Assembly: GCA_003342895.1 (NCBI GenBank)
Contig: PTFA01000009.1
Span: 8,638,677-8,702,676, forward strand
Direction of reading: 5' to 3'
DNA length: 64,000 nt
Origin: Casuarius casuarius
Lineage: Eukaryota > Chordata > Aves > Casuariiformes > Casuariidae
The notes below the pieces were generated by a model. That model was not told the DNA's origin, did no database searches, and saw nothing but the letters and a program-made list of their open reading frames with translations. Shown in pieces: positions 1-10,200 of this stretch. The position numbers and the translations under genes were made by a program. The first letter of the stretch is position 1, and each line of letters opens with the position of its first letter.

Positions 1-3000
1 CTAAATATATTAAGGAATTAAAATGTAAAATGTTCTATGAATTAAAGATAGGTATTCTTAATTTATCTAATAAATAAAATGAACTAAATCATCCTGCCAA
101 GAATCCTTGGGTTCTATTTTTTTGTTAATTTTCTTTTTTTTGGTTGGGGTTTTTGCTTTGGGAAATCTTATCTCTTCAATTTGATTGTACAGATACTAAA
201 TTCCTTCTGCCTACAAATGAAGATTGTGTGTAGGTGTGAGAAGACTGGTACAGTTTCCCTCCCCACAGCTAGTCTTTCTATTCTATATTACAATGCAATT
301 TTCTAACAGAACTGGGAGTGAACTTCAAATGAAGGTTCAAATATGAATAACATTAAGTTATTCTTATTGTTATTTGTGAATCATTGAGGAAACATTCAAA
401 CTCTAGCTTGCTTAAATGACTACATGTTCACACTGTTTGAACTAAACTCACCCCTATACCAAGCTCAATGGCTACAATATGCATGGGATAATGTCTGCTC
501 AATCATTTGCCTCAAGATAACAAATATTCTATTCTGCAGTGTAAAACTGAAATAAAATAAAAACCTGAAACAGGTGATTTTGAGGTCACAATTGTCAAAC
601 TGAAAAATGTCTGACATATTTGTTGGGTTGCAGAAATGATGGAAAGAGGGTACAGATTGCTTGCCAAACAGAAAAGATAATGAACAGTGAAACAGTGATG
701 ATTGTCACTCAAACAGTTTTCAATAATGATATTCAGTCTGTGTACTCCTAGCAACAGATGCTCTCAAAGCCCCTGTCATGAATGACCTTTAAGCACAGTA
801 TTTGTTGCAAAGAAGCACAATATTAACTGTCTCTTCACAGATTCAGATGTCCAATATAATGCTTACGTTCTGCAGAATACTCTTAGAGACATTGCTTTTC
901 ATTCCTTCAAAACTGTTTTCTCCAGTAAGGATTGTATAAAAATAAATAGTATATAACATAAGAAAAGGTTTGCTATTACGGTGGAATACAAGTACTAGTT
1001 TTCGTTCTATTATCTTTGAGGAAAATGACTATGCAAAACATTATGGTCAGATGCTGTAGCACACACAGATTCAAAGATTTTCTTCTCTTAGCGTCATTCA
1101 GCCATGTAAGTACCAGTAAAAAGGGTTATTGTTTAACTCAAAGCTAAAAATTCCTTTCTGCCATAAGGGATGTCAACAGAATGGATGACAAAGATACAGT
1201 AGAAGCTTCTTTTTACTGCCAGACCTCCGTCTAGAAGTTCAAGACAATAATAAACCCTTCGAAACACAGGAAGAGAGAAAGGCTCTTCTGACTCATCCTT
1301 TTCCTGTCCACTCCTCCTACTTAGAGTGAGGAAGGTGCTAGAAAATAGAGAGAGGACCTCATAAATTCAGAGCCTGTTCTAGAGTTTCTGGCTCATGCAA
1401 ACCCTGTGGGCTAAACTGGAGACCTAACATCTTTAATTTTCTGATTATAATTCAGATACAGATTTGATGTGCTGACTGCAAATGTGACAGCTCTTACTCA
1501 GAAAAAAGGAGAAAAAACAAACAGGAGAATAAAAAGTGATGTTTTGGGAGTGAGGATGGTGGGGAAAACAGAAGCAGTCTCAACATTGTTGTCAAAACAA
1601 AAAAACAAGAAGAAACAAACCCAAAGTAGGAATGTCTACTTAGGTAGAAAATGGAGTGTAAGATACTAGTTAATACAAGTTTCAGAGTCTCTGTAAGAGC
1701 CTACCAGGTCTGTTAATTCCAAACAGAACTAGCTGATAAGTATAAATCTGATAATTAAAACTATCAGCATTGGTGCTGGTATCTGCAAGATGGTCACACT
1801 GTCCATTTCATTGAGCAACTGTTCAGTTGAAGGAACTGCTCAGATTCAACACTACTCTGCTCTACCTAGAAACCCCCAAGTCAGGTTTGTACCCTGTCTT
1901 CATCCTGTCCACAGTGTCTGGATCATAAACCTCTCAGGACCACTTAGTACAGAGGCAAACCTACTATGAGCATCTGCTTGTACCACACTGTGAGCTGACT
2001 GCCAGGTTACCTCTCTGAGAGTCCGCTTCCTGTGCTGCTCCCTCCAGCTTCTTGGCTCTTACCAGAGACCATACCCCAAAGGCACAACAGCTCTCTCTCT
2101 CCTGTTATCCCGGAGAGGAGAGCCAACTGCCTTGCCAACATGAAACCAGTGTCTGCCATATCACAGGAAAACAGAGGGGGAGGCAGAGGAGGAAGAGTTT
2201 GGTTCAGTGCTTCTTGTAAGGTTGAACACCCTGATTTCTATAAAAAGTGGCAGATGACTACATCATCTCTCAGTCAAGACATTTTTTAACTGGGTACTGA
2301 AACTCCTGGACCTGCTTCTGCTCTTATCCAGCACCCTCTGCACTTGCTTTTTGCCTGTCCTCACACCTCCATTTCAGACATTCAAAAGGATTTATAAGAA
2401 GGCCTAGAAGAGAACTTCAACTTTTCCTACTCTGGGCACGAGCAAACATATGTAGATGGGGCTTCCGTAGATGGCAAGATGGGCAATTAATAAGCAATAG
2501 CATTTGGGCAACAACATTCCTGCGACCACAGTACTGTAAAGAACCCACAGGTAAATATTCAGGCTTAAGCAAATTCAAAGCAACATTGGAAGGCAATTAG
2601 ATGATCACAGATATAGAACGCTGCAGAATTACAACTTCATTGCAATTAATATGTCACAACTCATCATATGGTGAAATTATTGTTAATCCCAACAAATGTT
2701 TGTGCTCTACAGCAATGTACCGTTAGCTAGAGACTAACAGACAAATTGTTCTGGATGGATTGAGGCCTGTCTAATGCAAAACGAATTAACGGAGTTCACA
2801 ATGGCATGTGGACTTTTGGGAAACAATGAGTGTAGGATGCTACTAGTAATATAGTGGCATCCATCCTTTTTATCACCATCATTAAATCCACACAAACCAC
2901 ACAAGGCATTGCTATGAGAAAGACTGACTACTGTCAGTAGGCAACAGGCAATGGTGGGAAGGACAGCTACAGTATGACAGTCTCGACTCAAGGAATTTCA

Positions 3001-3110
3001 CTTAATTTATTCCCCATTAACATAAACCTTTCATTACCGATTAGGGTATTGAGAAATAAAGAAGACATAAACAACTGAACACTTAAGGAAACACCTTTCC
3101 CTCCCCTTTC
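1..3110. other. AT-rich non-coding stretch left of the CpG island
   Basis: No gene, RNA gene or recognisable repeat was found here. The longest open frames are 66-85 codons, with no family resemblance and no flanking splice signals that would make them exons. The composition is uniform AT-rich sequence with scattered T- and A-runs. GC rises abruptly after about 3100. The stretch could be intergenic or intronic; the sequence alone does not decide. Confidence 0.6.
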
Positions 3111-3733
3111 CCCAGGGTCAAATTCAGTAGCTGTAATTTTCCCAGCACCGCCAAAGCCACTGCAGGACCATCTCGCTGGGGCGGTGCCTTATAAGTGTCC
3201 CACACTTCTTCAATTTCACTTTGAGTAAAGGACCGTTGAGTGGTCGCACTCTGAGGAGTGACACTCCCGCTTCGTAGGTCTGCCACCGCAACAGGGGCGG
3301 CCTGGAAGGGCTCCGTGTTCAATCCGTAACCCGAGTTCCTCGCGAGGTGCCGGGTCCCCCCGGCGGTCACTCCGGGGCCGCGGCCGCAGCAGCGCGGGGG
3401 CTCGGCGCGCAGCTGCCACCTGGCCACTTGAGCGCGGCGAGCTGCTGACCAGGGGCTGCCTCCCGCGCTGAGCACGGGCTAACGCCGCCGTTAGCAGCCC
3501 ATTATGCTGACAAAGGCAGCCAGCTCGTCTCCCCAGCTCTGCTGGACGGCCCCGGTCTTTCTGGAGCCCCGCCGGGAGCACACGGTAATCCCGGTGCACC
3601 CCACAGCTCAGCAGCACACTCTTCTCCAGGGGTATCACAGCCACCGCAGCCCCTCGGCAGCTCCCGCGCTGTTTTTGGATCCTGGACGTGGAGACGACCC
3701 CGGCTCCAGGACGCCAGGGCACGAGCTTGGAGC

Positions 3734-4507
3734 ATGACCCGCTCCAGTTCTTCCCAACGCCTTCCCATCCGGCAAGCGCCCTCCCCCACACCCCCTCCGA
3801 CTCCCCGTTTCTCCCCGTTCACACACTGCTCGCTCCCACCCTCCCTACACAGCGGGCGCAGCACTGCCACCACAGCACGCCGCCACGAATCCAAATGCCA
3901 GAACCAAGGCTGCTTCCGCAGTCTCAGTCACTACAATTGCTCCAGCCCCAGACTACGCCCAAAACGGGTGCTGCCCGCATCCTCCACCAATTATTGTCGC
4001 GAGCAAAACAGTTCCCTTAAGGGTGTACCTGCTCCAGCGTGGGTCCTCCACGGATCGCAGTCCCTCAGAGATGCCCCTGATGCGGCGTGGGTCCCCCACG
4101 GGTCGCAGTTCCTCAGGGGTGCCCCTGCTCCAGCGTGGGTCTCCCACGGGTCGCAGTCCCTCAGGGGCGTCCGAACTCCGGCATGGATCACCCACGGGTC
4201 ACAGTCCCTCAGGGGCGTCCAAGCTCCGTCACCCACGGGTCGCAGCCCCTCAGGGGCGTCCAAGCTCCGGCATAGATCGCAGTCCCTCAGGAGCGTCCCT
4301 GCTCCAGCGTGGGACCTGCAGCCGCGCCCCCTTCTATTTGCCTCGTCCACTTCGCTCCTCCAAATGCGCCTTTCCACAGCTCTCCTCACGCGTCCCCCTC
4401 CGCCTCTCCCCCTCTGCCTGCTTTCACACACGCACCCTTATGCCCCTCCTGGGTTGGTGCCTCTCACCCTTCGCACCTGCCGTTTTTCCACTTTTTTTTC
4501 ACTGTAG
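3734..4507 (+). other. 257-codon ATG open frame across the CpG island (doubtful coding)
   Basis: This is the longest ATG-initiated frame on the + strand. The ATG at 3734 has A at -3. The predicted product is rich in Ser, Pro and Arg. Its middle part is made of 16-residue repeats with an S-Q-S-L-R-G core, because it reads the 48-bp minisatellite in one frame. No signal peptide, membrane segment or known domain is visible, and no family is recognised. Several other frames on both strands are also open here, as expected where GC is high, stop codons are rare, and a tandem repeat has a period divisible by three. I regard it as a probable artefact. It would only be of interest if a transcript and orthologues with a conserved frame were found. 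Confidence 0.12.
4019..4313. repeat. 48-bp minisatellite, about six to seven units
   Basis: Equivalent positions of the unit (beginning GCTCCAGCGTGGG) fall at 4031, 4079, 4127, 4175 and 4223, spaced exactly 48 bp. Two shortened units follow at 4264 and 4301, with spacings 41 and 37. Inside each unit are recurring blocks CCCACGGGTCGCAG and TCCCTCAGGGG. Units differ by several substitutions, so the array is not freshly homogenised. The period is 16 codons, which keeps frames open on both strands and explains several spurious overlapping open frames. The array sits within the CpG island, upstream of the probable splice donor, so it may lie in a promoter or a 5' untranslated exon and vary in copy number between individuals. 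Confidence 0.93.
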
Positions 4508-4554
4508 CCGAGGCGCAGCGCCGGCCGCTTCGCTCAGCGGCGGTTCTGGCGGAC

Positions 4555-4591
4555 GGGGGCGGCTGCCGACCGTTGCTGGAACCGGCCGGAA
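4555..4591 (+). promoter_or_regulatory. GC box and ETS-type site in CpG island
   Basis: GGGGGCGG at 4555-4562 matches an Sp1/KLF GC box. CCGGAA at 4586-4591 matches the core bound by GABP/ELK-type ETS factors and lies in a local duplication, GGAACCGGC then CGGAACCGGC. Both motifs are common in CpG-island promoters without a TATA box. Their position 190-220 bp before the probable donor fits a start site nearby. The motifs are seen; binding is inferred. Confidence 0.45.
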
Positions 4592-4773
4592 CCGGCTGCG
4601 AGCAGCGCCGGGCGGTTCGCGGCCTCGTGGCGCGCGGGCAGCGCTGCGGAGAGGCTGCAGCTCGCGGCCCACGCGCGGTCCGTGGCGGCGTTTCTGGGTC
4701 GAGGGCTTTTCTGAAACACCAGAGGGCTTTGTGGCAGGTGTAGCGAAACTCGGCGGATGTGAAACGCCCTGTC

Positions 4774-4782
4774 ATGGTAGGT
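4774..4782 (+). other. Probable 5' splice site directly after an ATG (end of first exon)
   Basis: The sequence reads ATG at 4774-4776 followed by gtaggt at 4777-4782. GTAGGT has A at +3, G at +5 and T at +6, a good donor. A second GT (gtaacg) begins at 4781 and could act as an alternative donor 4 nt downstream. GC content collapses at this point, as expected where a CpG-island first exon gives way to an intron. If the ATG is the start codon, coding would continue in an exon outside the island. It may equally be an untranslated or lncRNA exon. No partner exon is proven. Confidence 0.4.
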
Positions 4783-7700
4783 AACGAGGGCACAGTCCTT
4801 GTCATTCTTTTTGTGTCACTTAAGTAAATTCAGCAAATCACTTAAGTAAATACACTTCAATTTAAAGCAACAGAAAGCCTTTTTATCACTGAAAAACATA
4901 TCTGTAATTCTTACCTTCAGATATTTTGTCCAGTACCCAATTTCCATACTCATTCATGTGAACTGTTTTATAGTTTTTTATGTTCTTCATACTAGGAGCT
5001 AGGTTGACTGCCTTTTTGAACAGTGGCAGTACTTATAGTTACTTCTAACTATACTTTTTTCTCTGAAAAAAATTATCTTGTACCATGTGATGAACTTTCA
5101 CAATCTGTCTCACTTTCTTTGTAATTTCTTTTCTTTGGTCCTCATGTGAGCTAAAGAATATCATGAACGTCAATAGATTTGTCTGGAGTTAATCGCATTA
5201 TATTACAGATACAATTTCTGCACTGGATAAAGTCCAATAGCTAAGAGTATTACTATATTTTTTTAACTGAATTTATTTATCCAGAGGAATTACTGTAGTG
5301 TATATAATCACATTCTGTTGCTAGAACTAGCATTCCATAAATTACAACACTCTAATTGGACATAAACAACTGTGTTGTATGTGAAAGTGGAAATAGTGCT
5401 ATCAAGGAAACAATGGACGAATGGACAGATAACTGAGTGAAAAAATCCTCTATTAACCCCTTTTAATCTCTCCACCTGTTTTCATCTGGGTGGTGGCCAA
5501 GTGGAACAATGAAACAAGCTTTATTATTTATTGTTTTGGATTCTTGCACAGGGGATGTAGAAGTAACAGGAACATCAACTAATGTTTGCAAATAATGTAA
5601 TTTATTATTGACTTTTTTTTCTCAACCTTGTTTAGCTATTGACATGTGGAGACTATGAAAATGTGAGAAATATTTGTAATATTATTTCAACAGCTACAAC
5701 TGCAACATTTTTTTGGCGTACAGAATCTACTGAATTAATTTTTTTCTTCTCTTTGGTTGTTAATTGGAATTTATATTCTTGTTGTAAAACATCACATATT
5801 CTCATTTTATTAGCAGCAACTCAGATTAATACTATAAAAAACTAAGATACTCTATGCAAAGACCCATACTTGACAAATTGATCAAGAAAGGAGTTTTCTA
5901 TTATTAGTTTTTTATTATTGGAACGGATATTAGCTAAATCTGCTTTATATTTACATATCTGAAATGAACCACCAAAGGATAAAGTCAGGAAACTTATTTC
6001 AGTTACTAAAATTATCCAGAAAGTAGGAAATAATTGAAATAGAGTATGTGTCAAACTTCGTGGAAATAACAACTTTAAAAGCAACCCAGGTAGCTAGGAC
6101 ATCTCAAGATTAACAGCAATGAAAAACGAAAGAAAAGAAGAAACACAATTAACAGCTTCACAAAGATGGGTCCATAAAATAGGGTCATAACTGTAATGTT
6201 AGAGACTAAATTCTCTCTTCAGTAAGAGCTGGCACTGACACAGCGCTGACTCAGAGCAAGGGAGAGCAGAGGCAGACCACATTTGTATCAGGATGTGTTT
6301 GTGTCTGCCAGCTCTCAGAATGAGATGGGCCCTCAGCAGAATAATGCCTGGAGGGACACCTATGTCAGCCATCAGGAAATGACAAACAAAAGAAAATACT
6401 TGTTTTTCTTTCTCTTTGATTTTAGCTCTAAAGCCCTGAACTTATGGAAGAACACGGCCTTTGTAGAAGGAAGTACTTCCTGGATTTATCTTTTTGAGAT
6501 TTCCCTTTGTATATGGTTAATTAGCTTACTCCTTTCTCTTAACTTTTGTGTGTTAACAAGTTGAATACAGTTCTGCTGCTACAGGAGCAATGGAAGAATT
6601 GGGAAATATGTTTAACAGAAAGAATCAAGGTGCTTGTGTTGCTTTGTTAATCAAGGAGACTTTTATAGAATTGTGATCTTTACAGTGAGGATAATTAACT
6701 GTAAAAGTCATTTAACAAAGGCAGTATTGGGTTCTCCTTCAGTGTAAATTTTAAAATGTTTTTCGTAGAAGTTTTGGTCTGATGGAAGGAAGAGTTAATT
6801 CAGGGAAGTTTTATGTCCTGTGTCATACAAGGTTATTACAATTGCTTTACATTATCTACCCTTTATACATTATGAATCACCGTAACATCTGAATACTTCA
6901 TTTCCTTCATGGTTGGGAATTGACAGGATGTGCACATTTGCCCTTGGGTTTGTTATTTCATACTTCTGTCTACCGTTTGTATGTATAATTTCATTTTACT
7001 TGTTCCTATCATTTCTTCTTCTTTTTTTTTTTTAACAGGAATCTGTGTAAATGTTCAAATATATCAACAGATCTATTTGAAGAAATAGAAAATGGTGGCC
7101 TGGCTAATTCTAAAGTGAACTGTGTTGTGATACCAGTTTAATAATGCATGAATGGAACTGTGCTGGCCATAATTTACCTGTTATGTTATTTCTTTTTTTC
7201 TCATGTGTCACTTTCCTTTCCTGTCAGGATATCAAATGGTCACAAAGTGAAGTGTAGTAGTTTTCCTTATCTTTGGGCTAACTGTTCCATTATATCACAT
7301 TTTAGGCTTTTAAGATATCGCATAATTAGGCACACACAGAATGCAAAGTGATCTTGAATAATATATCCATGATGCAATATGTTAAAAAATAATATAGCAC
7401 CGAGATTTAATTTTATGCCTCTGCTACAACTGTTTGGTTAGACAGGATCACGTTTTAAATAATTTGGTCATTAGAATAGCTGGTATTTTGCTGTTGGTTT
7501 TACTGTAGGATTTCAGGGAGACTTATATACATCTATTTAGAGACATACAGAGTTCAAGGAACTTGCCTAGGCTGAGATAAGTGTCTTTGTAACTCTCTGA
7601 TTCACCATGAGAAACTGTTTTCTGGCTTAAGCTACTGTGTGTGCTTGCTGTAAATCTTTTGGGCTTAACCTTTGGATTTTTACAGCATGAGCAGGTTAAT

Positions 7701-10108
7701 CTCTTTCTCTTATAATATTCTTCCTTAAATGAAAAATGCCATGTCGAAGATGTGGGAGACTTTTCATCTCATTGTTCTTTTGGATTACAGCATCAGATCT
7801 GAAACCCTGTATTTTTGAATCAGAACGGTTCATGTGGTATTAATGTAGCTATAAAAGAATCTGTTGCTCTACTTTTCTGGAAGAAATGGAATAATAAATG
7901 GATTTGCTGTCTAACATGCACCCCAGAAACATATATTTGTGTTGCCAGCTTTACATTCTATCTTTTATATTTTATATTTCAACTAACAATGACATGTCTA
8001 TTATATCGTTCTTAAAATAAACAATCTAATAATAAGCGTTCGTGTATGGTATGTCAGCAAACAGATGCTTGAAAGAACAGCAGCGATTCAAATCAAAACA
8101 AAATGGGAATCTTAAAAGGTCACATCAGTTCCTGATATTTTAGGTGTTAAAATTCAACTGAGCATAAATATTAAAATTTTAATGTGTCAGTTTTTAGAAA
8201 AACTCCCAGAAGCTGCAGAAATTTCTGAGTCGCTTAACCATTTCTGACTGCGCAGTGAGCTACAGTATATTTCCAAAAAAGCATACTGAAAATTAATTTT
8301 GAATTTGAATGGAATTTGATCTAGGATATAAAGAATCTTTCTGACAGAAAATTAGTAATTAAAAAAATGTCATGAAATGAACTAACTTTTTTAGTGCAGC
8401 TAGGACACATTGTCCTTTAGATTAAAAATCCTGATGCTACAATTCTGTCCTGTATAGGTAACCACAGCCATAGCAGCTGGCACATGGGGCTCCAATTACA
8501 ATTTGAGCCTCTGAGGTGCTCCCATGATTTTCTATGAAATACTTATTTCTTCTGTCATTTCCCCTCTAAATCCACAAACTCTGCTTTTCCCCTATGATCC
8601 TTCCTAAAGCGCCCCATCCTTTCTCTTTTTGATAAACTGACCTCTCAGCAGGATTAATTAGCTGCAGTGTAGTAGCATAGCAGAGTCAGAGGGAAGCATG
8701 TCTTACTGTTTTGTGTGGACTCCCCCGTTTGGATGTTGGTTTTAAAATCTAGTCAATAAAACATTTAAATACCTCATTTTACACCCATAGGGAGAGTGAT
8801 TTGCTCATATGCATGAAGTGTTACTTGGACAAAACAAAACAGAGAAATATGAGTGCAGTCATGTACAGATTGTCTTTTCCAGATGTGTTACACGAGCAGA
8901 GTAGGAGGCAGTTCCTGTGCACAGGGCAAGCAGGCTGTGGTGATATATACTGTGGTAGAAATACCAGAGACTGAGCGACTGCAGAGGGCATCTGCAGCCA
9001 GTGTTCAAGGTGCTAACAAATCGAGGAACTGCAGTCCCAAACAAGATCAGTGCTGTTCAGGACACAGCATTGCGCTAAGTTCTTTACTCTGTTTATTTGC
9101 ACAAAAAAAAATACTCTGATTATTCCCCCCAATAGACCCTAACATTAATTTTTGTTCACTTTTTTAATACGCTATTTCTTGTTTGGAAGTGTAGTCTACT
9201 TATTCTCAAGGTAGTAGAGGCATCAGGTATTGTGGTAAAATGAACCTCAGGAAATACAAAACATATGGGCAGTTGGACTATAAAGAAGTTTTTGCCCTTG
9301 AAAAAAATAGTTACAGATTTCTGAAGAGGTAAATCTAAATGACAGCACCTTGGGCCACCAAGCTCATTTTCAACCTCTCTCCTTTTAAGAAAGAAAGACT
9401 CCACAGATACAGACGCTGTAGGCTCCATAGGCTCCAGTTGCCTATGCCTGAAGTGGGCTCTGTTCACTTGTGCAGGTTGGGGGACTCAGTGTACTGAAAA
9501 CCAGGTACTTTAGGTTTAATGTACACACATATGATCACAGACCTTTTACAAGAGTACCATTTGAACTAATCCATTAGGCCTGCCCAAATTCATTTGGTTG
9601 TTTATAAGATATTAAATGCACTACAAAGCCCAACATGTTTGTTATGCTCTATAAGCAGAGCACCTGCTTAAAAGCCCATTGCAGCTGTACTTTCAGAAGA
9701 TTACAGGCCATTAAGCAAGTTATGCTATACTTTATTTTTATAATCTAATCACTCTTCCTCTTTCGCATTTGAATTTTAGAACCATAAAAATGAGATTCTT
9801 CCCCCTCCATATACCTTCCTTGAGTCCTTCACTGATTGAGATGAGGAGAGTAATATTAATATTTATACAATGCTGAGATCTAACTTTCAGTTGCTATGGT
9901 AAAACACTGTCATAAAATATTTCATTAACTTTTAATCCTATTTAATACAGTTCTTCCCTCTTGAGACTATGCTTAAACTTTGGATTCTTGTAGGATACAG
10001 TTCTGATGAGAGAGACTAAAATATTTGTTTTTTTCTTGATTTATTTTAAAAAAGCTGAACAGCAAAAGACTTTGGATTGGGTTGAGTTGCCTGAATATAA
10101 GTTTACAG
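4783..10108. other. AT-rich non-coding stretch, likely intron
   Basis: No exon or repeat of a known family was recognised. Open frames are at most about 100 codons and without resemblance. On the minus strand a good donor (CTGAAG|GTAAGA) at 4909-4915 closes a short ATG-started frame beginning at 4990, but no upstream acceptor or promoter supports it. Acceptor-like T-tracts ending in AACAG (about 7019-7039) lead into sequence that stops quickly in all frames. GC rises modestly at 8850-9070 over an 88-codon + frame of unknown nature. Confidence 0.55.
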
Positions 10109-10200
10109 TACTATTCTAGATGGCATGAAGGAATGCTTTAGCCGTTTGAAGGATCTAGACGTTTTAGAGATTTGCAGTCTTCTGAGACGGCAGCTGGCTG
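10109..10200 (+). other. Candidate coding exon (unrecognised, weak)
   Basis: The 92-nt interval follows TTTACAG and is closed by a strong donor, GCTG|GTAAGT (10201-10206). Starting after one leading base it is open throughout and encodes a helical-looking segment containing KECFSRLKDLDVLEICSLL. GC content is above its surroundings and several CpGs are present. The acceptor has a poor pyrimidine tract, which counts against it. The frame stays open past the donor for about 27 more codons. The opposite strand carries a 66-codon ATG frame over 10138-10338 that also looks protein-like (LEENQQLRQ), so the region may be an old coding relic of uncertain strand. No family was recognised. The exon would end in phase 1, which matches the entry phase of the candidate at 30639-30730. 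Confidence 0.2.

Larger units (their letters stand above)
3120..4776. promoter_or_regulatory. CpG island, probable promoter region
   Basis: GC content and CpG frequency jump sharply over about 1.65 kb and fall again right after 4780. The densest parts are about 3240-3480 and 4500-4770. Between them is a C-rich stretch with a 48-bp minisatellite. In an avian genome an isolated island of this kind normally marks a transcription start, often bidirectional. A GC box and a CCGGAA site lie near the right end, and a strong + strand 5' splice site closes the island, so transcription towards higher coordinates is favoured. A palindromic CCTCGCGAGG lies at 3338-3347. No coding exon of a known family was recognised inside, so the transcribed part is probably 5' untranslated or a lncRNA exon. 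The island assignment is seen directly; promoter activity is inferred. Confidence 0.75.

Noticed and set aside
3083..3894. Overlapping minus-strand open frames (130, 191 and 130 codons) in the CpG island
   Set aside because: The two I checked (the 191-codon frame at 3216-3791 and the 130-codon frame at 3083-3475) start at GTG, not ATG. Several frames are open together because the sequence is GC-rich, and none resembles a known protein or shows splice structure.
3991..4784. Repeat-peptide frames on both strands (146 codons minus, 253 codons plus)
   Set aside because: They are readings of the 48-bp minisatellite, whose period keeps all frames open. The 253-codon frame starts at GTG.
4886..4990. 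Minus-strand ATG frame (KNYKTVHMNEYG...) ending at CTGAAG|GTAAGA
   Set aside because: The donor is good but there is no acceptor with a pyrimidine tract, no promoter upstream on that strand, and only 25 codons.
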